From the NCBI GenBank assembly GCA_965229305.1, contig CBDDIZ010000042.1, positions 620,001 through 684,000 on the forward strand: 64,000 bases of DNA, given 5' to 3'. Both the position numbers and the translations under genes were made by a program. This stretch comes from JALHNI01 sp965229305. Lineage in GTDB: Bacteria; Acidobacteriota; Terriglobia; Bryobacterales; Bryobacteraceae. The notes under the pieces were generated by a model. The model was not told where the DNA came from and searched no databases. It saw nothing but the letters and a program-made list of their open reading frames with translations. Positions 36,189-45,401 of the stretch are shown here, piece after piece (positions within the stretch are counted from its first letter, which is position 1; every line of letters begins with the position of its first letter).

Positions 36189-39100
36189 CGTGCCGGCCGC
36201 GCACGCGGCACCACGGGCAATTCACGGGCCGCCTCCACAAAACGGCACGGCGCATTCGCCAACTCCATCTGCCGCGGCGTGCGGCATCCCGGCGCCAACA
36301 ATTGCGGATTCGCCACCACCACCACGGCGCACCGCGCCCGTGACGTCGCCACGTTGAAGCGGTTCAGGTTGAACAGAAACTCGAGCCCCCGTGGCGCATC
36401 TTCCGCCGATGACGCCGTCAGCGAGTAGATCACCACCGCCGCTTCCTGCCCCTGGAACTTGTCCACCGTGCCGACGCGATAGCCCGGCAGCCGCTCGCGC
36501 AGCCGATCCACTTGGTCGTTAAACGGCGCCACGATCAGCACCTGCTCGCTGCCGATCGCCGCCGCCTCGCCCTGTTCGTTGATCCAACGTCCGCCGGCCA
36601 CCTGCGCCACCAGCGACTCGATGTAGTCAATCTCTTCCGGCGCCGAGGTTTGATTGCCGTGATGCGGCACCGGCGCATACCAAAGCCCGGCCTGCGTTAA
36701 CGGCGCCGCCTCGATACCTTGCCGCTCGAGCCCCTGCTTCGCGTGTAGACGCCCGTCGTAGAACTGCTCGGACGTGAACGCGCACAAGTCCGGGTGCAGC
36801 CGCCACGTCACTTCCAGAAACTGCCCCAATTCGCCGATCGTCCGCGCGCCGTTCAGCAGATGCCCCAGCGCCGAGATGTCAGACCCTTCCGGATGGCTGC
36901 CTTTCTGCGGTTGCTCCAACTGCTGCGGATCGCCCAGTAGCACCAGCGTGCCGGCCGCCTGCGCGCACGCCAGCACATTCGCCAGCGACATCTGCCCGGC
37001 CTCGTCCACCACCAGCACATCCACGCTGCCCGCGAACTCCTCGCGCGCCCACAGAAACGCCGTCGCGCCCAGCACCTGCGCCTCGCCGTTGCTCAGCCAC
37101 TCGCGCGCTTCCTCATTCTTCGTCGTCAACCGGATCCGCTCGTCGCTGTGCTCGTCGTCCTTATGCGCACAGCGGATGCCCACATCGGCCTGGAGCACTT
37201 CCGCCAGTAAATGGTCGATCACCCTATGGCTCACCGCCGTCACACCCACGCTCTTCCCCTCGCGCACATACTGCGCGATCATGCGGGCTCCCGTGTAGGT
37301 CTTGCCCGCGCCCGGCGGACCCTGAATCGCCACTACCGCCGCGGACTTCCGCCGCAACAGGAGATCGCGCTCCGCCTGATGCGTGCCCTCGGCCTCCAGC
37401 CCCTGGGCGACCGTCCACTCGCCTAGCCGCAACAGCGCCGCGGCCATCTCCTTGCTATCGAAGTTTGTGTGGCTGTAGACGCTCGCCGGATGCTTGGCTT
37501 CGGCGGCCATCGTCTTCTTCACCTCGATTGTCCGTTCCGTCGCGTCCATCGCCAGAATCGTTCCGAACGACTCGCCGTCGGATGTATAGAGCTTGCCGCC
37601 CACCTTCAGCGAACACTCTTGTGGCGGATACGCATAGCGATCCGTGGTCGCCTTCTCGCGCGGCGTCGCTTTCGGCAAACGCTCCACGTGCTGCAAGCCG
37701 GCCAGCGCCGCCCGCTCGTCGTACAAGTCGTCTTCGCCCAGATCCCGCAGGCGGAAGAACTCCCACCAACTCACCTTGCGTTCACGCTCATGCCAATCGA
37801 GCGCATGTGCCAGCAACCATCGTGCCGCTTGCTCGTCGGTGCGCGCCGCGGGCTCCTCCGGCACGCCATCGGTCAAGGCCGCAAAGATGCGTTCCACGGC
37901 GGCCTGCCGGGTCTGCTCTTCGTCTTTCTTCTCTTTGGGCTCTTTCACCGCCGGCCGCTCGGCGATGCCCGCCTGCAGGCGCAACTGCTCCAGCCACTGA
38001 TGCAGCCGCTCAGTCGCGCGGCAATCGTCTTCGTTATAGCGCTCCACGATCGCCGCATCCTTCTCCTCGAAAGCTGCGTTGCGCTCCAATTGATGCTCCA
38101 GCCGATGCCGTGCCTGGCTCGCTTCGCGCAGCGGCATCGTCCGCTCGAATCCGCAGAACGGCTCCAAGTCCTTCAGCGAATACTGCTCCACGCTGGCTCG
38201 CAACGCCTGCTTCACTACCGCGTGCAGATCCACGAAGCACTCGCTGGTCAACAGCGCGTCCACCTCGTCCACGCGGCTCGCATAGCGCAGCATCATGCGC
38301 TTGATCGCCGCCGGTTCATAAGCGCCGAAATGATAGACGTGCATCTGCGGATGCTCGCGGCGGCGCGCCTCGATCAGTTCGATCAGCCACTCGAACGCCC
38401 GATGCTCGGCCGGCCGGTCCGCCGCCCAGCGGCTCTGGTAGCCCTCCGCACTCACCACGCCGAACAGATACTCGCGCCCGCCGCCCGGCACAAACGGATC
38501 GCCCTCGAAGTCGAGATACAGATCTCTCGGCGTCGGCTCCGGCAGCCGCGCCAAACCCAATTGCGGCGCCGCCGGCAAGAGTTTGTAGCGCCGCTCGTGC
38601 GCCACCCGCGCTTCGTACTGAATCCGCGCCTGATCCTGAATCCGCTCGTACGTCTCGCGCGACCCGCGCTCCGGCCGAAAGTCGATCGTCGTTTGCGCCA
38701 GTTTCGCCAGCGTCGTGATCTCTCGCTCCACGAGCTCTTTGCGATGCAGTTGACCCGCACCCGCCACCAGCGACAGATGATCGTCGCGCCGCCGCTCCGC
38801 GTCGCAACGGCCAAACCAACGGCACAGGTCGCAATGCGGCACGGGCTCCGGATAGGTCGCCGCCCCTGCCTCCACTGCCCGCTCGAGCGATCGCTTCACC
38901 GTCCGCGTGTAGGCCGCGAACGCCGCCGTCCGGTAGCTCTCCGGCGCAAAGCCCGTCTCCGGCCGGATCACGTGAAAGCTCTCGGGCAGCGCCCCCTGCA
39001 CCCGCCCCAGCAACTCGCTGTAGAGGCTCAACTGCAAAATCGTCTCCGCCTTGGTCTCCATCGAGAGCTTGCAGTCCACCACCTCGTAGCGGCCTGGTGA

Positions 39101-39448
39101 CACCTTCAGCAGGACGTCCGTCCGCCCGCCCCAGCGGCCCTCCCGCAGCCCGCCTTGATAGATGACATCGGCTCCCTCACGCATAGCGGCCACCGTTTGC
39201 GTCACGGCGCCCCCGGGGGCCTCGCTCAGGTCGACGACGCGCAGCCCTTGTCCTTTCAGGAAGTCGAGATAGGCCGCCTCATGCTCCAGACCGCGCTGCC
39301 GCAGCACAGCCAGGTGCGGGGCCTGCCACGCCGGTTCGGCGATTTCGCCGCGCGCCGCGCCTAGGCTCAGGCTCGTCAGATGCGGGCAGGAGAGGTGATT
39401 GGCCAGGTCGGTGGCCGAAAGCTGGATCAGGCTCTGACTGATTTTCAT
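36185..39448 (-). CDS. TM0106-type RecB-like nuclease fused to RNase H-like and SF1 helicase domains
   Basis: 1087 residues in three parts. Residues about 10-230 are a RecB/Cas4-like nuclease (GRTDVLLK, EVVDCKLS) with Cys pairs CPHL and HCDLCRWFGRC that could bind Fe-S. Residues about 300-460 are a DEDD-like exonuclease (LYLDFEGDPF, LHAVVKQ, YSLKDLEPF). Residues about 690-1087 are a DNA2/UPF1-like SF1 helicase: Walker A GPPGAGKT, DEAGQ, GDPQQLEQP, TWRLHPDL, VDKFQGQE and FNVATSRAR. A DNA or RNA processing machine; its pathway is not established. Confidence 0.88.
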   Translation of the reverse strand: MKISQSLIQLSATDLANHLSCPHLTSLSLGAARGEIAEPAWQAPHLAVLRQRGLEHEAAYLDFLKGQGLRVVDLSEAPGGAVTQTVAAMREGADVIYQGGLREGRWGGRTDVLLKVSPGRYEVVDCKLSMETKAETILQLSLYSELLGRVQGALPESFHVIRPETGFAPESYRTAAFAAYTRTVKRSLERAVEAGAATYPEPVPHCDLCRWFGRCDAERRRDDHLSLVAGAGQLHRKELVEREITTLAKLAQTTIDFRPERGSRETYERIQDQARIQYEARVAHERRYKLLPAAPQLGLARLPEPTPRDLYLDFEGDPFVPGGGREYLFGVVSAEGYQSRWAADRPAEHRAFEWLIELIEARRREHPQMHVYHFGAYEPAAIKRMMLRYASRVDEVDALLTSECFVDLHAVVKQALRASVEQYSLKDLEPFCGFERTMPLREASQARHRLEHQLERNAAFEEKDAAIVERYNEDDCRATERLHQWLEQLRLQAGIAERPAVKEPKEKKDEEQTRQAAVERIFAALTDGVPEEPAARTDEQAARWLLAHALDWHERERKVSWWEFFRLRDLGEDDLYDERAALAGLQHVERLPKATPREKATTDRYAYPPQECSLKVGGKLYTSDGESFGTILAMDATERTIEVKKTMAAEAKHPASVYSHTNFDSKEMAAALLRLGEWTVAQGLEAEGTHQAERDLLLRRKSAAVVAIQGPPGAGKTYTGARMIAQYVREGKSVGVTAVSHRVIDHLLAEVLQADVGIRCAHKDDEHSDERIRLTTKNEEAREWLSNGEAQVLGATAFLWAREEFAGSVDVLVVDEAGQMSLANVLACAQAAGTLVLLGDPQQLEQPQKGSHPEGSDISALGHLLNGARTIGELGQFLEVTWRLHPDLCAFTSEQFYDGRLHAKQGLERQGIEAAPLTQAGLWYAPVPHHGNQTSAPEEIDYIESLVAQVAGGRWINEQGEAAAIGSEQVLIVAPFNDQVDRLRERLPGYRVGTVDKFQGQEAAVVIYSLTASSAEDAPRGLEFLFNLNRFNVATSRARCAVVVVANPQLLAPGCRTPRQMELANAPCRFVEAARELPVVPRARPAR

Positions 39449-39540
39449 GCGTGCCGCGCAGTCATGGCCAACCTACCACGACCCGTTTCGCCCACCCGGA
39501 CGCTGTAAATTAACAAAATCGTCAAGTCGTGGAAACTTCC

Positions 39541-39621
39541 GCCGCCACGGCGGCATCTGCGTTACAGGGGGTCCCGCTCCCGCCATGTCTGGCGGGATAT
39601 CATGAAGAGACGGCGACCGTC
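39541..39621 (+). promoter_or_regulatory. stem-loop cluster in the kgd leader
   Basis: Three dyads precede kgd: GCCGCC-AC-GGCGGC (39541-39554), TCCCGCCA-TGTC-TGGCGGGA (39578-39597, perfect 8 bp) and GACGG-CGA-CCGTC (39609-39621). No T-tract follows, so they look regulatory and not like terminators. The divergent helicase gene starts at 39448. Confidence 0.45.
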
Positions 39622-39641
39622 CACTGAACTGTTCCTACCCC

Positions 39642-42600
39642 ATGTCGCAGACCATCGAAGAACTTGGCATAAACAGCTGGCTCGAAGAAGAACTTTACCA
39701 GCAATATCTCAGCAACCAGCAGAATGTTGACTCGAGCTGGAAAACCGTTTTTGATACCAACGGTTCTCCGGAGTCGGTTGCGGGCTCACCCGCCGCGCCG
39801 GCCGCCCCCGCTCCAGTTTCGGAAGCACCAGTACCGGAGGCTGCCGCGCCGAGCGCACCAGCCGCCCCAGCCGAGCCGCCCGCCCCGGTGGCCGCTTCGT
39901 CCCCCGCCCCGTCCGCTCCGCCCGCTACCACCAGTCAGTTGCCTGCCAAACCCACCCCTCCCATCGTCCTCGGACCTACCGAACAATTGATGCCTTTGCG
40001 CGGCGTGGCCGCCCGCATCGCCGAGAACATGAACGCGAGCCTGTCGGTCCCCACCGCCACCTCGCAGCGTGTGTTCACCGTGAAGGTGATCGACGAAAAC
40101 CGGCAACTCGTCAATGAGCACCGCGCCCTCAACGGCAAAAGCAAAGTCTCCTACACGCATCTGATTGCCTGGGCCATCGTCAAAGCGCTCAAAACGAACC
40201 CGGCCCTCAACCATGCCTTCATCGAGAACGCTGACGGCGCCTTCCGCATCGTCCGCCCGCAGGTGAATATGGGCATCGCCGTTGACGTCGCCGGCAAGGA
40301 TGGCAGCCGCAGCTTGATGGTGCCTAACATCAAGAACGCCGGCGAGATGAACTTCCAGCAGTTCCTCGCCGCCTTCGACGACATCGTCGCGCGCGCTCGC
40401 GTCGGCAAACTCACTCCGGCGGACTTTGCCGGTACCACCATCTCGCTCACTAACCCCGGCACCGTCGGCACCTTGGGCTCCGTGCCCCGCCTGATGCCCG
40501 GCCAAGGCGCGATCATCGCCACCGGGGCCATCGACTATCCGGCCGAATATCAGGGCGTCGCGCCCGACATGAAGGCCCTGCTCGGCTTAAGCAAGGTCAT
40601 GATGATGACCTGCACCTACGACCATCGCGTCATTCAGGGTGCTGAGTCCGGCATGTTCCTCGCCCGCGTGCAGCAACTGCTGCTGGGTGAGGACCGCTTC
40701 TACGAAGAAATCTACGCCGACCTCAAGATCCCTTACCAGCCCGTCAAGCTCCCCCAGGAGAAAGTACGTACGCTGGTGGGGCCGGCTCTCGGTCAGGCGC
40801 CCGCGGTCAATAACGCCGAACTCGCCAAAGAAGCCGCCGTCCTGATGCTCATCAACGCCTATCGCGTGCGCGGTCATCTGGTGGCCAATCTCGATCCGCT
40901 GGGAAGCGAACCGAACCATCATCCCGAACTCGATCCCGCCAACTACGGCCTCACCATCTGGGATCTCGACCGCCCGTTCCTCACCGGCAACCTCGGCGGC
41001 ATGACCGGTGACGCCGCGCCCCAGGGCATGGCCACCCTGCGCGAAATTCTCGAAAGCCTCCGCGCCGCCTACTGCGGCACCATGGCCGTCGAGTACATGC
41101 ACATCCAGCATCCAGAGCAGAAAGCCTGGCTGCAGCAGCGTCTGGAGCCCAAAGCGGCTCGCGCCCCGCTCGCTCCCGAAGGCAAGCGCCGCATCCTGGA
41201 ACGGCTCGTGGAAGCCGAAATGTTCGAGAACTTCCTGCACACGCGCTTCGTCGGACATAAGCGCTTCTCCATGGAAGGCGGCGAAGCCGGTGTTGCGATC
41301 CTCGATGAGATCGTCGAACGCGCCGGCGCGGCCAATGTCGGCGAAATCGTCATCGGCATGGCCCATCGCGGCCGTCTCACCGTGCTCGCCACCTTGATTG
41401 GCAAGGCCCTCAGCCAGATCTTCTCCGAGTTCGACGGCAACGTCGACCCGGACACCACCCAGGGCTCCGGCGACGTGAAGTATCACCTCGGCGCCAGCGG
41501 CGTTCGCACCACCAAGAATCGCGAAGTGGTCGTCTCCGTGGCGCCCAATCCGTCCCACCTTGAAGCCGTGGACCCTGTCGTCGAAGGCATCGTCCGTCCC
41601 AAGCAGGAACGTCTCGGCGACACCGAGCGCGCCCGCGTCGTCCCCGTCCTGATCCACGGCGACGCCGCCTTTGCCGGCCAGGGCGTCGTTACCGAGACCC
41701 TGAACCTGTCGCAGCTCGAGGGCTACACCACCGGCGGCACCGTTCACCTGATCATCAACAATCAGATCGGCTTCACCACCAACCCGAACGAAGGCCGCTC
41801 CGGCCCGCATTGCACCGACGTCGCGCGCACTGTGCAAGCCCCCATTCTGCACGTGAACGGCGACGACGCTGAAGCCTGCGTCCGCGCCGCCCAGATCGCC
41901 TTCGACTTCCGGCAGCGCTTCAAGAAAGACGTCGTCATCGACATGGTGTGCTACCGCCGCTTCGGACACAACGAAGGCGACGACCCCAGCTACACCCACC
42001 CCATCCTCTATCGCAAGATCAAGGACCAGCCTTCGGTCGCCACGATCTACACCGACCGTCTGAAGCGCGAAAAGGCCCTCACCGACGCTGAGCTCGAATC
42101 CATCCGCAAGCGCAACACCGCCAAGCTCGAAGACGGCTTCAACGCCGCCAAAGAGAAGGCCGAAAAGTTTGAACTCGTGGAAATGGCCCTGCTTGACGAC
42201 GAGGTCTTCAAGGTCCCCACTCCCAATACCGCGGCCGATCGTCAGTTGCTCGCTCAGGTCGTGCAGGGCATCACCGCCTTCCCGCCGGACTTCACCATTC
42301 ATCCGAAGCTCCAGGCCCTCATTGACAAGCGCAAAGAAGTCGCCAACGGCGCGCCCATGGATTGGGCGATGGCCGAAGCGCTCGCCTTCGGGTCGCTCGT
42401 GCTCGAAGGCACCCCCGTCCGGCTCTCCGGCCAGGACAGTTCGCGCGGCACCTTCTCCCAGCGTCACCTCGAATACGTCGACTACCAGACCGGCAAGCCC
42501 TACGTGCCGATGAAGTACCTCGACCCCAAGCAGGCCCGCTTCGAAGTCGTCGACTCCAGCCTCTCCGAGTACGCCGTTATGGGCTTCGAGTTCGGCTACA

Positions 42601-43451
42601 GCGTCGCCGACCCCACCTGCCTCGTCATGTGGGAAGCCCAGTTCGGCGACTTCGTCAACGGCGCGCAGATCATGATCGACCAGTTCATCTCGGTCGCCGA
42701 AGAGAAGTGGGGCCAGCCCAGCGGCTTGGTCCTCCTGCTGCCGCACGGCTACGAAGGGCAAGGCCCGGAGCATTCCTCCGCCCGCATCGAACGCTTCCTG
42801 CAGCTCTGCGCGCAGAACAACATGATCGTTGCCAACGCCTCCACGCCCGCGCAGTATCATCACCTGCTGCGGCGTCAGATGCACGGCGGCGCCGATCGCC
42901 GCGGCCTCCGCAAGCCGCTCATCATCTTCACCCCCAAGAGCCTTCTCCGCCACGCCAAAGCCGTCAGCACGATCGACGAGCTTTCCGCTGGCGGCTTCCG
43001 CGAAGTCCTCGGCGACGCTCAGGTCGTCGGCGATCGCGTCTCGCGCGTTCTGCTCTGCTCGGGCAAGGTCTACTACGACCTCCTTCAGGCCCGCGAAGCC
43101 AAGCAGGCCAACAATGTCGCCATCGTGCGCCTCGAACAGCTTTACCCGTTCCCGGCGGCCGATTTACGCGACGTCCTATCGCGTTACCCGGATGCGGCCG
43201 AACTAGTCTGGGTGCAGGAAGAACCGCGCAACATGGGTCCGTGGCGCTTTGTCCGCGAGTGGATGGAGCCCATCACCGAAGCGCGCCGCCGTCCTCTCGG
43301 CTACGCCGGCCGGCCCGAAGCGGCCAGCCCCGCCACCGGCGCGCTCAAGCGCCACCTGCAGGAACAACAGGAAATTGTGGATACCGCGTTCGCATCCACC
43401 GTGCCCACCCGTCCGAAACGGGTACGCGTGGTGGCGAAGCGGAAGCGCTAA
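39642..43451 (+). CDS. kgd: multifunctional 2-oxoglutarate decarboxylase/dehydrogenase E1 with E2-like domain (Kgd/OdhA type)
   Basis: 1269 residues. The N-terminus (ELGINSWLEEELYQQYL) is SucA-like, followed by an Ala/Pro linker (about 46-110), an E2 succinyltransferase catalytic domain (LRGVAARIAENM, TYDHRVIQGAES with His about 328), then the thiamine-diphosphate E1 part (GMAHRGRLTVLATLIGK, FGHNEGDDPSYTHP, LLPHGYEGQGPEHSSAR). The QGAES after DHR, where stand-alone E2 has DGA, is as in mycobacterial and corynebacterial enzymes. It runs the 2-oxoglutarate step of the TCA cycle. No lipoyl domain is present; lipoyl must come from another E2. Confidence 0.94.
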   Translation: MSQTIEELGINSWLEEELYQQYLSNQQNVDSSWKTVFDTNGSPESVAGSPAAPAAPAPVSEAPVPEAAAPSAPAAPAEPPAPVAASSPAPSAPPATTSQLPAKPTPPIVLGPTEQLMPLRGVAARIAENMNASLSVPTATSQRVFTVKVIDENRQLVNEHRALNGKSKVSYTHLIAWAIVKALKTNPALNHAFIENADGAFRIVRPQVNMGIAVDVAGKDGSRSLMVPNIKNAGEMNFQQFLAAFDDIVARARVGKLTPADFAGTTISLTNPGTVGTLGSVPRLMPGQGAIIATGAIDYPAEYQGVAPDMKALLGLSKVMMMTCTYDHRVIQGAESGMFLARVQQLLLGEDRFYEEIYADLKIPYQPVKLPQEKVRTLVGPALGQAPAVNNAELAKEAAVLMLINAYRVRGHLVANLDPLGSEPNHHPELDPANYGLTIWDLDRPFLTGNLGGMTGDAAPQGMATLREILESLRAAYCGTMAVEYMHIQHPEQKAWLQQRLEPKAARAPLAPEGKRRILERLVEAEMFENFLHTRFVGHKRFSMEGGEAGVAILDEIVERAGAANVGEIVIGMAHRGRLTVLATLIGKALSQIFSEFDGNVDPDTTQGSGDVKYHLGASGVRTTKNREVVVSVAPNPSHLEAVDPVVEGIVRPKQERLGDTERARVVPVLIHGDAAFAGQGVVTETLNLSQLEGYTTGGTVHLIINNQIGFTTNPNEGRSGPHCTDVARTVQAPILHVNGDDAEACVRAAQIAFDFRQRFKKDVVIDMVCYRRFGHNEGDDPSYTHPILYRKIKDQPSVATIYTDRLKREKALTDAELESIRKRNTAKLEDGFNAAKEKAEKFELVEMALLDDEVFKVPTPNTAADRQLLAQVVQGITAFPPDFTIHPKLQALIDKRKEVANGAPMDWAMAEALAFGSLVLEGTPVRLSGQDSSRGTFSQRHLEYVDYQTGKPYVPMKYLDPKQARFEVVDSSLSEYAVMGFEFGYSVADPTCLVMWEAQFGDFVNGAQIMIDQFISVAEEKWGQPSGLVLLLPHGYEGQGPEHSSARIERFLQLCAQNNMIVANASTPAQYHHLLRRQMHGGADRRGLRKPLIIFTPKSLLRHAKAVSTIDELSAGGFREVLGDAQVVGDRVSRVLLCSGKVYYDLLQAREAKQANNVAIVRLEQLYPFPAADLRDVLSRYPDAAELVWVQEEPRNMGPWRFVREWMEPITEARRRPLGYAGRPEAASPATGALKRHLQEQQEIVDTAFASTVPTRPKRVRVVAKRKR

Positions 43452-43457
43452 TCGCTC

Positions 43458-44003
43458 ATGGGCTCGTCGCTAGCGACCCTCGATCAATGGTTCATCGATA
43501 GTCCGGTCCTCACCATCATCGGGGTCCTGTTGGCGCTCGTCATCGCGGTCGTGCTGTTAATTCTCCTCGCGCTGCCGTTTTCCCCTCAACTGCGCATCGT
43601 CTACCGGGCGATGCGCAGAATCCTCTGGACCAAAATCGGCACCACCCGCGACGGCCCGGGAATGCCCCGCCGCTACCGCCAGCACCTCGATCGCAAAACC
43701 TCGCCTAAGTTGCTGCTGGCCTGCGAAGGCGCCGCCTTCGGCCGCACCGGCGTCATCTACCTGAACGCCGAGGAAATCGGCTTCATCTCCTACCGGTTTG
43801 GCGTGCCCACGGAGTTAAACGTCCCGGTCGCCCAGGTCACCGAGGCCAAAATTACCAAGGCGGCCCTGTACGATCTGGTCACCGTCACCACCCGCGGCCG
43901 GGCCGAGACCCTCCGCATCTACCGCTCGGACCGCGACATCGGCCAGGAATTTTTCAACCAATTGCAGTTACAGCTCGGAGCTTTTCGCTTTCGTCAGCGC
44001 TAA
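43458..44003 (+). CDS. membrane protein of unknown function
   Basis: 181 residues. A single N-terminal membrane helix (VLTIIGVLLALVIAVVLLILLALPF) precedes a cytoplasmic part with a beta-rich, PH/GRAM-like look (GVIYLNAEEIGFISYRF, VPVAQVTEAKITKA, LVTVTTRGRAETLRIYR). It follows kgd by 6 bases and is probably co-transcribed. No family was recognised. Confidence 0.7.
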   Translation: MGSSLATLDQWFIDSPVLTIIGVLLALVIAVVLLILLALPFSPQLRIVYRAMRRILWTKIGTTRDGPGMPRRYRQHLDRKTSPKLLLACEGAAFGRTGVIYLNAEEIGFISYRFGVPTELNVPVAQVTEAKITKAALYDLVTVTTRGRAETLRIYRSDRDIGQEFFNQLQLQLGAFRFRQR

Positions 44004-44041
44004 GCGCTGCTTCCTTGGTACAATCGTAGAGTTACGGAATT

Positions 44042-45305
<1,264 letters not shown>

Positions 45306-45310
45306 GCCGG

Positions 45311-45344
45311 ATCCTTTCTTAGTGACTTCTCACTACAAAAGGAT
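45311..45344 (-). promoter_or_regulatory. hairpin covering the Shine-Dalgarno of the Fic gene
   Basis: On the minus strand ATCCTTTT pairs with GAAAGGAT (one U-G wobble), then one G-A mismatch, then TAGTGA/TCACTA closes a GAAG tetraloop. The right arm contains AAAGGA, the Shine-Dalgarno, 5 bases or so before the ATG. It could be an mRNA switch or a DNA operator. Confidence 0.65.
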
Positions 45345-45352
45345 ATCGTCAA

Positions 45353-45385
45353 ATTCTTTCTTATTCATCAGCCATAAGAAAGAAT
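45353..45385. promoter_or_regulatory. perfect 12-bp inverted repeat upstream of the Fic gene
   Basis: ATTCTTTCTTAT (45353-45364) and ATAAGAAAGAAT (45374-45385) are perfect arms with a 9-base spacer. The half-site CTTTCTTA recurs at 45314-45321, exactly 42 bases away from the copy at 45356. This looks like an operator array; the M1 peptidase stop is 17 bases further on, so it could also act as a terminator for that gene. Confidence 0.65.
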
Positions 45386-45401
45386 CATGCGAATTGTTTC
45401 G

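Noticed and set aside
37469..39100. A 543-codon plus-strand frame across the helicase fusion
   Set aside because: Arg/Leu/His-rich shadow; the minus-strand gene has all helicase and nuclease motifs.
40587..42953. A 788-codon open frame antisense to kgd
   Set aside because: A GC-skew shadow of a clear gene; composition is low-information and it has no start context.
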